Positions 8,939 to 16,806 of a stretch of DNA of 64,000 nucleotides are shown one piece after another (within the stretch, counting starts at the first letter, position 1; every line of letters begins with the position of its first letter). This DNA comes from JAHKLT01 sp046197865 (GTDB taxonomy: Archaea; Methanobacteriota; Methanobacteria; Methanobacteriales; Methanobacteriaceae). The stretch lies in NCBI RefSeq assembly GCF_046197865.1, contig NZ_CP166990.1:868001-932000 (forward strand). The letters run 5' to 3'. The notes beneath the pieces are model-generated. The model made no database searches. It was not told the DNA's origin and saw only the letters and a list, made by a program, of their open reading frames with translations. Made by a program: the position numbers and the translations under genes.

Positions 8939-10222
8939 ATGAAAGCTGCAATAATTGGTTTAGGAGTAGAAGGTAAAAAAGCTACTACTTCTTTTTTAAA
9001 ATATGATTGGGATGTTTATGCAACTGACTTAGATAATAATGTTGACTTGACTAGTTTAGAAATTCCATTTGCTGAGATTGATTTAATTCAAGAAAACGAA
9101 AATATATCTGTAGTTGCAGATTCTTTAAAAATTGATCTTGGTTTTTCAAGTCATGATGAAATAGATTCTGCTGATGTGATAGCTATTAGTCCTAGTATGT
9201 GGGGAAGTACTTTAGCTAATAAATATTTAGAAGAAGGTAAATTAGCTTGTGATGTATTAACTAAACACAGAGATATTTTTACAATTGGAATTACAGGAAC
9301 TAATGGAAAAACTACTACTGTACATATGTTAAAAGAGATTTTAGAAAGTGCAGGTAAAAAAGTATTAGTTGGTGGTAATGGTGGTGGTGGCTTTGATGGT
9401 TATTATGACTTATTACTCGAGACAAATACGTCTTCTTATGATATATTACTTGTTGAAGTTTGTGATATGACTTTAGACTTTTGCAAGTATTTTTTTGACT
9501 TTGATTTAATTGGATTAACTAATGTTGGTAATGATCATATGAATGTTCATAAAACTATAGCTAATTATAAAAATAAACTTGTAGATTTTTTCAAAAGTAA
9601 AAAAATTGTATTATCTCATAATCAAAGTTTTCAAAGCGATTTTAGAGATTCGTCTTGTGAAGCTATTCCATATTTTGAATATCAATTTGATTTAGATGTA
9701 TTTGGAAAATTTAATAAACTTAATGCAGGATTAGCTTATGCAATAGCCACAAATTTAAAAATACCAAAAGACATTATTAAAGATTCTTTAGTTAATTTTA
9801 AACCTGTTGAGGGACGATTGGATACTTATAAACTTAATGATGCTACAATTTATATTGGTAAAACTGATAATGTTGATGCAGCTAGATCTATCTTAGATGA
9901 GAGAAACTTCTATGCAACTTTTATTGGAACTCCAAGAGTTAATGAATTTGAAAGATTAGATATTTTAGATGAAGTTGTCATACATAATCCTGAGGTAATT
10001 GTTTTATTTTCAGGTCTTGATGATACTATTGATATGGGTATGGAAAGACTAAATGATTTAAGCTATGGTGGTAGGATAGAAGTTGCTAATTGTCTCGATG
10101 ATATAATCTTTTTACTTGCTGAATTTTCACATGAAGATGCTATTTTTATTGGTGGAAATGGACAAGATACTATAATTGAAATTCAGGAAAGATTGAAGTT
10201 ATTATCTGATAGCTGTAATTAA
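8939..10222 (+). CDS. Mur ligase family protein (pseudomurein peptide ligase candidate)
   Basis: This 427-residue protein has the three-part Mur ligase fold. An N-terminal Rossmann-like domain starts with AIIGLGVEGKKA. The central ATPase has GITGTNGKTTT at 117-127 and the GLTNVGNDHMN motif. A C-terminal domain near VEGRLDTY follows. It forms an acid-amino acid or acid-amine amide bond using ATP. In Methanobacteriales such enzymes are expected for pseudomurein stem peptides, and another Mur-like enzyme (CfbE) makes coenzyme F430. The MurC/D-like N-terminus, unlike what I recall of CfbE, favours a cell-wall role. A TATA-like TTATATAAAT lies near 8892-8901. Confidence 0.6.
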   Translation: MKAAIIGLGVEGKKATTSFLKYDWDVYATDLDNNVDLTSLEIPFAEIDLIQENENISVVADSLKIDLGFSSHDEIDSADVIAISPSMWGSTLANKYLEEGKLACDVLTKHRDIFTIGITGTNGKTTTVHMLKEILESAGKKVLVGGNGGGGFDGYYDLLLETNTSSYDILLVEVCDMTLDFCKYFFDFDLIGLTNVGNDHMNVHKTIANYKNKLVDFFKSKKIVLSHNQSFQSDFRDSSCEAIPYFEYQFDLDVFGKFNKLNAGLAYAIATNLKIPKDIIKDSLVNFKPVEGRLDTYKLNDATIYIGKTDNVDAARSILDERNFYATFIGTPRVNEFERLDILDEVVIHNPEVIVLFSGLDDTIDMGMERLNDLSYGGRIEVANCLDDIIFLLAEFSHEDAIFIGGNGQDTIIEIQERLKLLSDSCN

Positions 10223-10414
10223 ATTTTCTTTATTTTTTTTAATTATTTTTAATATTTCTTTAAATTTTTTTTAAACTATTTTACATCATCTGAATTTATA
10301 TATTTTAACTATTTTTCTTATGAATTATCGAACTCTTTTTAAAAACTCTCATTCGCAATATATAAATATTGATATAAATATATAATATTATATTGTAATA
10401 TTTTAGGTGTAGTT

Positions 10415-11608
10415 ATGAATAGTGGTGATTGGAGAAACTTTTCAATTAAAATAGTTTTAGGGTTGTTTTGTGTTTGTATTTTATTATTTGCATTTTCTTT
10501 TGTAAGTAGTGATAAAATAACAGGTAAGGATTTAGTAGAAAATACAGATATTCCTGTGGGTAAAACAGTTTATGCAGGAGATAGTGTTTTCTCAGATGAT
10601 GAAATGATTAAAGTACCTGTAATTTCTAATTTAGGTTATTTGGGTCAACAATTTTTAGATTTAAATATACAAGGAATACTGATATCTCTTTCAACAGGAG
10701 CGGTTCCAATATCAGCAAATTCAATTTGTTCTGAAGGAATTGCGGCTAATGGTCAGGCATCTGGTTTTGAAGGGCCTGGCTATTTAACTTTAGATGGAGA
10801 AAATTTAGCTGTTAAAGGACCATCAAATTTTGTTTGGGGATTTTCTACACCATATAAATATTTAACGAAAACAGAAGAAGGAGTTGATTTATATGAAGGC
10901 AATAATAAATTACAATCAATTTCTAAAGATGATATTAAAAACCAAGATTTCAACACATCTAATTATAATACTAATGATATAATTAGTTGGTATAATTATG
11001 ATGCAAAAGTAGGATCTAATTATACTTTAGAAAAAGGTCTCACTACCTTTTCAGATAATAGGTCAGATTTATCACCTAATCAGATTAAAGAATATTTTGG
11101 AAATGATGTTTATAATACTACTGAAAATTATCCAACAGGATCACCTGTTATGGTTTATATGACTAATTATACTGAAAATGAATCTACTGATTTTCTTACA
11201 GGCCTTGGATCTTATCCTCAATATAATGATCAGATGAGGGCATATAATGCAGCTCAATTTTGTGAAGGATGGAATAATACCATAATAGCTCCTCATAGCT
11301 ATGGTTCAGGGAAAAGTTATATTGATTTTGGTACTGTTAGTGATGGAGATGCACCTTCTGGAGCAGCTGCACATGGAGTTTGTCCTCCAGCTAGAACTTT
11401 AAGAGCTGCAGCATTGAATGAAGGCTTTAGTATGCCAGTAGGTATGACTGGAGCTGATGAAGCTGTTTTATATGGTTATGGTCCATGTGAAGATATTAAA
11501 ATATATAATGATCATGATTATCCTGTTAAAGTCATTATGTGGTATACTGGTTCAGGTACTGGTTTAACACTACATGCAAAAATAGTAAAGTTCATTCCAA
11601 ATAGCTAA
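10415..11608 (+). CDS. Membrane-anchored divergent VanW-like protein
   Basis: This 397-residue protein has one N-terminal membrane segment (about residues 10-31), then an extracytoplasmic part. The C-terminal third follows the VanW layout. GVCPPARTLRAAALNEG (C323) corresponds to the GVCQ-x-STTLYNAAL block of bacterial VanW. VLYGYGPCEDIKIYNDHDYP matches the later block in which a polar loop precedes N-x-x-D/G-YP and a beta strand. VanW is associated with bacterial peptidoglycan; here the neighbour is a Mur ligase, so a pseudomurein role is a reasonable inference. The middle region (about 60-290) is unrecognised. Confidence 0.5.
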   Translation: MNSGDWRNFSIKIVLGLFCVCILLFAFSFVSSDKITGKDLVENTDIPVGKTVYAGDSVFSDDEMIKVPVISNLGYLGQQFLDLNIQGILISLSTGAVPISANSICSEGIAANGQASGFEGPGYLTLDGENLAVKGPSNFVWGFSTPYKYLTKTEEGVDLYEGNNKLQSISKDDIKNQDFNTSNYNTNDIISWYNYDAKVGSNYTLEKGLTTFSDNRSDLSPNQIKEYFGNDVYNTTENYPTGSPVMVYMTNYTENESTDFLTGLGSYPQYNDQMRAYNAAQFCEGWNNTIIAPHSYGSGKSYIDFGTVSDGDAPSGAAAHGVCPPARTLRAAALNEGFSMPVGMTGADEAVLYGYGPCEDIKIYNDHDYPVKVIMWYTGSGTGLTLHAKIVKFIPNS

Positions 11609-11618
11609 TTAGATTTAT

Positions 11619-12275
11619 ATGGTATCTGCTGTAATTACTGCAGCTGGAAAAAATTCCAGAATGATTGAAAGTCAAATCAATAATGATATCAAAGTTCAAA
11701 ATAAATTAACTTTACCTTTTAAAAATAAAACAGTCATTGAATCTACAATTGAGAATGTACTTTCCTCAAATGTAGACTCTTGTATTTTAGTACTTGGACA
11801 TTTTTCTAATGAAATAAGAAAATGTCTTTCTAATTTTTCTAAAGATCAATTAAAAATAATAGAAAATAATCCAGTAGATGTAGGTTTATCTACTTCTTTA
11901 TTACATGGTCTTCAAAATTCTAGTTCAGATTTAACTTTATGTGTTTCTGGTGACCAACCTACTATTTCTTCTAAAACCTTTAATAATTTAATTGAAAATT
12001 CTTTAAATTCTAATAATTCTTTAAAAACAATTTCAGTTTTAAGAAGAATTAATATTGGATTATTAGATTGTGCTGAAGGATTAGGTATGCCTTTTGTAGG
12101 ACCTCGAGAAAATTTAATAAAAAATATTAAAGGGTTTAATGATAATCTAAACCCAATTTTAAGAAAAATGCATTCTGATGGATATACATTTTATGCAATT
12201 AAAGAAGAAAATGATTTAGAACTTTTAAATATTAATACATATGAAGATTATCAATATTTATTAAATAGAATTTAA
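11619..12275 (+). CDS. MobA/MocA-like nucleotidyltransferase
   Basis: This 218-residue GT-A-fold nucleotidyltransferase opens with AVITAAGKNSRM, the glycine-rich NTP-binding loop of the family. CVSGDQPTISSKTF near residue 110 supplies the metal-binding aspartate, and a GMPFVGPREN segment follows near 150. The pattern is closest to MocA/MobA-like transferases that add a nucleotide to a cofactor or sugar phosphate. The substrate cannot be told from sequence. It starts 10 bases after the VanW-like gene, so the two are probably co-transcribed. It converges with the DUF169 gene with a 15-base overlap. Confidence 0.65.
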   Translation: MVSAVITAAGKNSRMIESQINNDIKVQNKLTLPFKNKTVIESTIENVLSSNVDSCILVLGHFSNEIRKCLSNFSKDQLKIIENNPVDVGLSTSLLHGLQNSSSDLTLCVSGDQPTISSKTFNNLIENSLNSNNSLKTISVLRRINIGLLDCAEGLGMPFVGPRENLIKNIKGFNDNLNPILRKMHSDGYTFYAIKEENDLELLNINTYEDYQYLLNRI

Positions 12276-12923
12276 ATTACTTACTAATTCTTCTGCTTCA
12301 TTAAAATTAATTCCAATAATTAATTCTTCGTCTTTTACTTTTGCATGTTTTCTAGATCCATCACAAGCAAGAGATATATTGCTTTTACCTGTCATATATG
12401 GTCCAGATACAACATCTCCACATATTGATTGAATACCTGCAAATGATGATTTAAATTTAGATCCTTCACTATATGCACTTGCTTGAGCTATTTTCATACC
12501 AGCTTTAGGTTTTGCAAACATCACAATAACATCTGGAATAAATTTTGCTTCTTTTAATGGAGAGTAAACTATTCCAAAATGTTTTTTATCAACTACATAC
12601 AAATCATCAATGGTTTTTTTAGATGTTTCAAGATCTTTAAATCTTCCAAGTTTAAAATAAGTTTCTCCACTAACTAATTTTTCTGGAAAATCTTCAAGAC
12701 CTAGTGCAGCTGAACCTCCTTTACATGCTTGTTCATCAGGAGTAGCATAAAACTTTTCTCCAAATGATGCAGCTTTAACCATTTCGCAATGTCTTTTTTT
12801 ATCAGCTATTTTTGAAATATCATCTGGAACTTCATCAACACTATTAATAAATTTAATAGCTACTACATCTCCATCTAAATCTAACTTTTCTGATAAAATT
12901 TCACTCATTTTCTCATTTTTCAT
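12261..12923 (-). CDS. DUF169 family protein
   Basis: This 220-residue protein matches the DUF169 family pattern. Early blocks are DGDVVAIKFINSVDEVP and KRHCEMVKAASFGEKFYA. EQACKGGSAALGLEDFPE and LVSGETYFKLGRF follow, then PDVIVMFAKPKAGMKIAQA and SICGDVVSGPYMTGKSNISL. Cysteines in HCEMV, QACKGG, ICGDV and ACDGSRK are conserved-looking and could bind a metal, but the function of the family is not established. The gene converges with the nucleotidyltransferase. Its upstream region abuts the left copy of the 25-bp repeat bounding the accessory segment. Confidence 0.8.
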   Translation of the reverse strand: MKNEKMSEILSEKLDLDGDVVAIKFINSVDEVPDDISKIADKKRHCEMVKAASFGEKFYATPDEQACKGGSAALGLEDFPEKLVSGETYFKLGRFKDLETSKKTIDDLYVVDKKHFGIVYSPLKEAKFIPDVIVMFAKPKAGMKIAQASAYSEGSKFKSSFAGIQSICGDVVSGPYMTGKSNISLACDGSRKHAKVKDEELIIGINFNEAEELVSNLNSI

Positions 12924-12947
12924 AATATCATCTCACAAATTAATAAT

Positions 12948-12972
12948 TTAAGGAATTTTAATTTCTTTAGTT
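12948..12972 (+). repeat. Left copy of a 25-bp direct repeat bounding the accessory segment
   Basis: TTAAGGAATTTTAATTTCTT plus the following AGTT matches 16782-16806 at 24 of 25 positions in the same orientation, with one mismatch at 12957. Read on the minus strand, this copy encodes TKEIKIP-stop, the exact C-terminal residues of the PD-(D/E)XK nuclease whose intact end lies in the other copy. An in-frame stop precedes it, so it is a detached fragment of that gene's 3' end. Confidence 0.7.
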
Positions 12973-13386
12973 CATACATTTAATTATATAATATGTAATA
13001 TAATCATAATTATAATTTATGGCAGATGAACCAACACTTAAAGATATAAAACAACAACTAATTCCATTTTTTAATAAAAGAATTAAAAGAACTACTACTA
13101 AACTGTAAAACTAATATTAAGTAGAAACTAATTCCCTCAGTTATATTTGAATGATGAATGTAGATTATTCTTTAGTGGAATATCTGTATCTGATGAGAGT
13201 AATATGATATAATAGATTTAAAAAGTAAAGTTAAATAATAAGCCAAGATATTAACACTTCATTAAACTTTAAATGTAATAATGATAAATGTGGTTTAATT
13301 CCAAGGGAAAAATATTGATGTTAAATATTTATAAAAAATATAAAAAGATATATGTAGAAGTATAAATTAATTTTAGGGGTGATTTT
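12973..13386. other. Non-coding stretch with degenerate gene relics
   Basis: No intact gene is seen. A 34-codon ORF starts at 13019 (MADEPTLKDIKQQLIPFF) and stops at 13123. Shortly after, another frame reads PQLYLNDECRLFFSGISVSD and then stops. A third patch near 13267-13310 reads FKCNNDKCGLIPREKY. These look like protein fragments separated by shifts and stops, suggesting one or two decayed genes. I cannot name the parent family. Confidence 0.4.
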
Positions 13387-14418
13387 ATGCAAAATTTTAA
13401 AACAAAACAATTTTTTGCTATGAATTTAATAGAACCTTTTTTTGAGGTTGAAAGAATTTATCTCGATGAATCTCATACTGAACATAAAAATTTATTAGAG
13501 GATATAAATAATTTAAACAACGAAGATGTTATGGATTTTCATGAAAAAATTAAAGATAAGATTAGATATTTGAATAAACATAATTTAGATGAAAATATTA
13601 TTGTTAGGATTCATTTATTAGTAGAATTAATTAGAAGAGATATTGCTAAAGATAGGATAATTGCATTAAAGGAAGGAGAACCTTATGGTGATCCTGAATT
13701 GATAGGATTAATTCCAGATAATAATGGATTAATTCCTATTTCAGAAGTAGATAAATTTTTTTATTGTTTTAAAATTAATAATAATTCTTATACTTTATGT
13801 TTGCCATCTATACAATTTAATTCTCATTATAATTTAATGGATGTTTTATTTGATTATTTTAAGGATAATGATTCAATGAGAATTAGAATAGACCCTTTAG
13901 TTAAAAATTGTGTGCCTGTTTGTGAAAAAGCAGCTTATATTGATATTAAATTAGATTGGGAAAAGTTAAATGAGTTAAAAGAATCTTCATTTTATAAATC
14001 ACATAGTGATAAAAATGGTGAAATAACTGAATTAGTATGGAAACCAGATGGTGATGTGTTAAGTTTTACATGTGAAGAATTGCCTGATCAAAATGATGTA
14101 GAATGTAGGGGAAGTAAATATTTTCATGCAAAATATGATAAAAACAAAAAGAAAATTATCCATTGTGATGGAGCTATTAGAATTTATGATGAAGAAAGTC
14201 TTTTAAAACGGTATGAATATACTATTAAAGATGATAATGCTAGAAAAGTAGGTGAAAGAATAAAAATTTTTCAAATTGATGATGATATATCCACAGATTC
14301 TTTTATTGCTTTAGTTACTAGTTTTTTCCGGTGGAATTATGATTTACAGAATTATTTTAATATTCCTAATATGGGGGGGGGGGTTTTAAATGAAATTTTG
14401 TGGTTATTCAGAAATTAA
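13387..14418 (+). CDS. Uncharacterised protein ending at a poly-G tract
   Basis: This 343-residue soluble protein of no recognised family is rich in Asp, Glu, Lys and Asn, with no signal peptide or membrane segment. The RBS AGGGGTG at 13376-13382 supports the ATG. The last residues (NMGGGVLNEILWLFRN) are read through a run of eleven G (14373-14383). With ten G the protein would end NMGGGF-stop directly before the next start; with twelve it would end GGGGFK-stop. The natural C-terminus is therefore uncertain. It overlaps the zinc-ribbon/GNAT gene by 29 bases. Confidence 0.6.
   Translation: MQNFKTKQFFAMNLIEPFFEVERIYLDESHTEHKNLLEDINNLNNEDVMDFHEKIKDKIRYLNKHNLDENIIVRIHLLVELIRRDIAKDRIIALKEGEPYGDPELIGLIPDNNGLIPISEVDKFFYCFKINNNSYTLCLPSIQFNSHYNLMDVLFDYFKDNDSMRIRIDPLVKNCVPVCEKAAYIDIKLDWEKLNELKESSFYKSHSDKNGEITELVWKPDGDVLSFTCEELPDQNDVECRGSKYFHAKYDKNKKKIIHCDGAIRIYDEESLLKRYEYTIKDDNARKVGERIKIFQIDDDISTDSFIALVTSFFRWNYDLQNYFNIPNMGGGVLNEILWLFRN
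14373..14383 (+). repeat. Homopolymeric G(11) tract
   Basis: Eleven consecutive G occur in otherwise AT-rich sequence, at the 3' end of one gene and 6 bases before the ATG of the next, where a Shine-Dalgarno would lie. Such tracts are prone to slippage. A length change would alter the end of the upstream protein and the overlap and spacing to the downstream start. Confidence 0.85.
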
Positions 14419-15133
14419 AGAAATGGAAAAAGGATATTTTCAATGTGATAAATGTAACTATCAATTTAGTTGGTGTGCAAGAGAAAATGGAAATAATGTT
14501 TGTCCTGAATGTAAAAATATTTTTAATGTTTTTAAAATTGTACCAAAAAAAGTTGATGGAGGGATATGTAAAAATTGTGATGAAGAATTAATTTTTACTG
14601 AAGAAAATTTGTGTTCGGAAAATATTTATTTGTGTCCAAAATGTCAAAATATTGTTAATATTTTTTATAATGATGAAAATAATAATCCTGAACATGTTTT
14701 ATCTACAAATTTTAATAAAAACAATATTAAAAATGGAATAAAAATATCAGATGATTTATTATTAGTTATGGTTGATAATGAAAAAAGTAAATGTGTATTA
14801 GATTTGTTAAATATTATTGTAAAAGGTGAAAAAACCGGATTTAACAGTTTTCATGAAGAAACACAGAAAGCAATGTTAATTTATAATGATTCTGAAGCTA
14901 TGGGTTATATTTCTTGATCTGAAAAAGAAAAAATAATTTTAAGACAAATATTTATTATTTCTAGTTTTAGAAGAAAAGGGTATGCTACTATTTTAATTCG
15001 AGAATGGGTTAACAAATTTGTTAAGGGAAAATATGATAATTTTGGTGTGGAATTAAATATGAATTCTCCAATAGTAGATTTAATGCTCAAAAATAATTAT
15101 TTTGGTTATAAAAATTGTTTTATTGGGAGGTAA
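14390..15133 (+). pseudogene. Zinc-ribbon plus GNAT acetyltransferase gene interrupted by in-frame TGA
   Basis: The frame encodes three CxxC-type zinc ribbons: CDKC...CPEC, CKNC and CPKC, spanning about residues 19-87. A linker and a GNAT domain follow. The reading stops at TGA 14915-14917 after MGYIS, yet the same frame stays open for 71 more codons and restores the fold core. ILRQIFI and then RRKGYATILIREW form the acetyl-CoA binding R-x-x-G-x-A block. A Trp (TGG) at the stop would give the usual GYISW, so a single G-to-A change explains it. Without readthrough the product is 175 residues and lacks the acetyl-CoA site. Confidence 0.75.
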
Positions 15134-15136
15134 TTT

Positions 15137-15670
15137 ATGCCTGCTAAGGTTTATGAGAGATTAATTAGTAAATATGAAACTAAACACCCACTAGAAATAT
15201 GGAGTTTTAAAATGAATAATGGAGTAAAACAAGGAATAAAATACAAAATAAAAACTAAAAAGGAGTATAATACTATTCTTGTTGAATGTGCAACATCAGA
15301 ATGTAAAAACACAATAGAACCACAAAGTAATAGGCATAAATACTATCTAAATTAGTAAAAAAAAGACGACAAAACAGTAAAAAATAAATAGGCTTAAAAA
15401 CAAACAATCAAAAGATGATTATATGTACTGTGGAAAACCATTCCACAAAAAACACATCTGACAAGAATACTGCAAACCACAATGTAGTAAATATGCAAAA
15501 CGAGAACAAACAGATAAAATCAAAATGAAAAATAAATACAAAATACTGTAAAAAAAAGATTAGGAAGTGGAGGATTAAGTAATAAACCACATTATATTGG
15601 CGAAAAAACAAAATAATAAATATGGATCTAAAAAAATAGCAATATTTAAAGAAAAAAGAGATTAAATACA
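15137..15670 (+). pseudogene. Relic of a zinc-finger protein
   Basis: A 72-codon ORF (15137-15355, RBS GGGAGG before the ATG) ends with VECATSECKNTIEPQSNRHKYY. Further matching patches follow in shifted frames: YCGKPFHKKH, EYCKPQCSKYAKREQ near 15467-15515, and KKRLGSGGLSNKPH near 15550-15590. Together they recall small archaeal proteins with a C-x-x-C...YC...C zinc finger, a basic helix and an LGSGGL-type tail. Stops and shifts between patches show that the gene is decayed. The family naming is from memory and tentative. Confidence 0.5.
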
Positions 15671-15682
15671 TATTAAGATATT

Positions 15683-16675
15683 TTAAATAGAATGGATATC
15701 ATAATTTTTTTTTTCTTTATCTATTGGATTATACATTGATATAATTATAGGTTTAAAAAAAGGATATTTTTCAGGATTTTTAGATATTGGGATTTCGAAT
15801 TCAATTTCATCTAATATTATTAGATTTAATACAATAGAATTATTTTTTTTGGAAATTGATATTTTATGAATAACATCATTATCTTTTATATATGGAGGAT
15901 TTTCAATTAAATCTTTTATTCTTTCATTATATTCTTCAATTGATGAAACATGTTTGAATTTCCAATTTCCTCTCATATTTTTTAAATAATCATCTGCTTT
16001 TTTTCCATTATCCATTAAGAAATTTTTATCATTTAATATATTTTTTAACTGTTTGTATGTATTATCATTAAAATATTCTTCTTCTAATATATAACATCCC
16101 ATTTCAAAAGAGATTTTAAAAAAAAGAGGTAAAGGAATTTTATAATTTTTTTCATAAATAATTTCTTCTTCATCTTTAGGAGCAGAATTGTAATCACTAT
16201 TAAATATTGTTTCAGCTAATTCTAATGTTTTTATTAAATTAATTTTATATTCTTCTTTATTTTTTTTATTGAATTTTTTTATAGATTTAATAATATCGAT
16301 TTTGACATCATTAAAACTATCTATTGTATTATCAAAGCTAATTTTTAATCTTTTATTAATAATTTTTATTGTAGTTTTTCCATCCAATATATTAATTTCA
16401 TCATTATGTTTCATGTCAAAATTATAAAACCCATCTTTAGATCTATAACTTAATGAAGAAATTGATTCTTTATCTTGTTTATTAATAATTTTTTTAATGA
16501 ATAATATTTCAGAGAATTGATTTTTTGCATTAAAATCTATTTTATCTGCAAAAAAATTATTACATTCTTTGCAAAGATTATCAATAGTGAATGAACCTCC
16601 TAGTGTTTCAGGGATCACATGCTCAATACTTCCTTTTTTAATTTTGCCACATAAAATACATTTTTTTTCTACCAT
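15683..16675 (-). CDS. HNH endonuclease family protein
   Basis: The protein is 330 residues. The N-terminus is a compact HNH/zinc module: C6-x2-C9, then IEHVIPETLGGSF with catalytic-type H19, then C35-x2-C38-NN. The remaining 280 residues form an unrecognised, Lys/Ile/Asn-rich region that may bind DNA or a partner. This arrangement is common in restriction-like and phage-defence nucleases. The gene lies downstream of and on the same strand as the helicase-nuclease pair, but 107 bases and a repeat copy separate them. A run of ten A in the coding strand (15705-15714) lies near the 3' end. Confidence 0.7.
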   Translation of the reverse strand: MVEKKCILCGKIKKGSIEHVIPETLGGSFTIDNLCKECNNFFADKIDFNAKNQFSEILFIKKIINKQDKESISSLSYRSKDGFYNFDMKHNDEINILDGKTTIKIINKRLKISFDNTIDSFNDVKIDIIKSIKKFNKKNKEEYKINLIKTLELAETIFNSDYNSAPKDEEEIIYEKNYKIPLPLFFKISFEMGCYILEEEYFNDNTYKQLKNILNDKNFLMDNGKKADDYLKNMRGNWKFKHVSSIEEYNERIKDLIENPPYIKDNDVIHKISISKKNNSIVLNLIILDEIEFEIPISKNPEKYPFFKPIIISMYNPIDKEKKNYDIHSI

Positions 16676-16781
16676 TTTTTAAAACTCCATTTTTTTTATT
16701 AATTTTTATCCAAGTTATGCAGATGTTCTGGTCTTTTTTATTAATTTTCTGTTTTTTATAGTGGTTATTAAATGGATTGTA

Positions 16782-16806
16782 TTAAGGAATCTTAATTTCT
16801 TTAGTT
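16782..16806 (+). repeat. Right copy of the 25-bp direct repeat
   Basis: This copy matches 12948-12972 at 24 of 25 positions (mismatch at 16791). It spans the last seven codons and stop of the PD-(D/E)XK nuclease gene on the minus strand. The position at a gene's 3' end is what an integrative attachment site or an insertion-associated duplication would show. No integrase gene is visible between the copies. Confidence 0.7.

Noticed and set aside
14371..14420. Fusion of the unknown protein with the zinc-ribbon/GNAT protein by G-tract slippage
   Set aside because: With one G fewer the frame meets TAA at 14387-14389 directly before the downstream ATG, so no fusion protein can form.
14400..14591. 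63-codon frame overlapping the zinc-ribbon gene
   Set aside because: It is an out-of-frame shadow of the CxxC-containing frame with no motif of its own.
14915..14917. TGA read as selenocysteine
   Set aside because: The expected residue is Trp within a GNAT strand, no SECIS-like structure is apparent, and these methanogens are not known to use selenocysteine here.
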